Translations under genes and position numbers: made by a program
Part shown: piece after piece, positions 63,499 through 64,000 of the stretch
How positions within the stretch are numbered: the first letter of the stretch is position 1
How the letters are laid out: each line of letters opens with the position of its first letter
Notes under the pieces: generated by a model
Told to the model about the DNA's origin: nothing
What the model saw: only the letters and a program-made list of their open reading frames with translations
The model's database searches: none
NCBI RefSeq assembly: GCF_030406665.1
Contig: NZ_CP129121.1
Location: 2,232,001 to 2,296,000 of the forward strand
Length of the DNA stretch: 64,000 nucleotides
Reading direction: 5' to 3'
DNA from: Halomonas halophila
GTDB lineage: Bacteria > Pseudomonadota > Gammaproteobacteria > Pseudomonadales > Halomonadaceae

Positions 63499-64000
63499 GC
63501 GCCTTCTCCTTCCAGCCATTCGATGGGGGCCCGCCGGGCAATCAGTCGCCTGCGGCCGGCCTGACGGAATCGCACCTCGATCACCGGATTCGCCGGATCG
63601 CCTTCCACCACGCTGATCTCGCCCTCGCCGAAGACGGCATGGTTGAGGCGCTGGCCGACCCGGTAGTCGGCCGCGCTATCGGCGACCTGCCCCGTCTGCG
63701 CCGCGGCGGCCTCGACGGGCAGCGGCCGGCCCAGGCGCTCGAGATAGCGCTGCACCAGCGCCGGTCGGGAGACCCGCAGCGGCGCCGGCGGTTCATCGAT
63801 GCCCTCGGCGACCAGCCGCTCGGCCACCCGCTGGCCGTCCTGCCAGGCGGTCTCGCCGAGGAAGCGGCTGGGCCGGTGATCGCCGCCGTCGTGCAGCATC
63901 ACCAACCGCTCGCAGGCGCGGGTGATCGCCACGTAGAACAGCCGCCGCTCCTCCTCGAGACGCGGCGGACTCAGCGGGTTGTCACGGGTGTAGTGCGGGA
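63495..64000 (-). CDS. uvrD: UvrD-like DNA helicase, C-terminal part (runs off window)
   Basis: The visible 168 codons start mid-gene at the window edge. They contain helicase motif VI in EEERRLFYVAITRACERL, a linker with RPSRFLGE, and the C-terminal Tudor-like domain (YRVGQRLNHAVFGEG) of UvrD/PcrA proteins. UvrD acts in mismatch and nucleotide excision repair. The frame is open to position 64000, so the start and helicase core lie outside. A paralogue such as Rep cannot be fully excluded, but the C-terminal domain favours UvrD. Confidence 0.88.
   Translation of the reverse strand, partial: PHYTRDNPLSPPRLEEERRLFYVAITRACERLVMLHDGGDHRPSRFLGETAWQDGQRVAERLVAEGIDEPPAPLRVSRPALVQRYLERLGRPLPVEAAAAQTGQVADSAADYRVGQRLNHAVFGEGEISVVEGDPANPVIEVRFRQAGRRRLIARRAPIEWLEGEGA

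Overview
This window is about 64 kb of high-GC gammaproteobacterial chromosome. Acidic protein compositions, the gene content (BenE, RfaH, a CcoM-like peptide, an rpoE/rseA/rseB/degP cluster) and the gene order all point to a halophile of the Halomonadaceae, most likely Halomonas or a close relative. That assignment is an inference from gene content; no rRNA gene is present. Coding density is high, strands alternate in operon-sized blocks, and I see no insertion sequence, prophage, CRISPR array or tRNA.

Layout, left to right. 1-9.5 kb is a metabolic and transport accessory block. It holds a SatD-like/DUF3307 pair, a lipoprotein amidase, a SutR-type XRE-cupin regulator divergent from a BenE benzoate transporter with two operator-like palindromes between them, a GNAT/nitrilase pair, a LysR regulator divergent from two half-size DMT transporters, and a succinate CoA-transferase. 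9.5-22 kb holds proS, a lytic transglycosylase, a 39-residue CcoM-like peptide gene under an FNR-type promoter, an FKBP isomerase, RfaH, an AmpG-like permease, a SEC-C protein, an ABC1 kinase, topB and panE. 22-33 kb is the conserved ppc / mazG-relA-rlmD-cysM / barA neighbourhood, joining the stringent response to the BarA (GacS) sensor. 33-44 kb is the conserved acpS-pdxJ-recO-era-rnc-lepB-lepA-degP-rseB-rseA-rpoE run, which covers envelope stress, secretion and ribosome maturation.

44-53 kb holds DAHP synthase, an Nmad3-type protein, a CtaG/SCO cytochrome oxidase assembly pair, dinG, an RhlB-like helicase, a small basic protein and xthA. 53-58 kb is a complete second-type TonB operon (DUF3450, TtpC-like ExbB, ExbB, ExbD, TonB, TPR). 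A Fur-box-like site lies upstream of it, and a second one stands before a divergent 135-residue gene of unknown function. 58.6-62.6 kb holds etfBA and the divergent ETF-quinone oxidoreductase gene, with a PsrA-like palindrome between them. The 3' end of etfA is repeated twice more downstream as exact 97-bp units. The window closes with a 3-mercaptopyruvate sulfurtransferase and the 3' part of a UvrD-like helicase gene that runs off the edge.

The least ordinary features are the etfA C-terminal repeat units, the CcoM-like microgene with its class II FNR promoter, the Fur-flanked orphan, the family of 7-bp tandem repeats at gene ends, and the histidine-rich tail on PdxJ.
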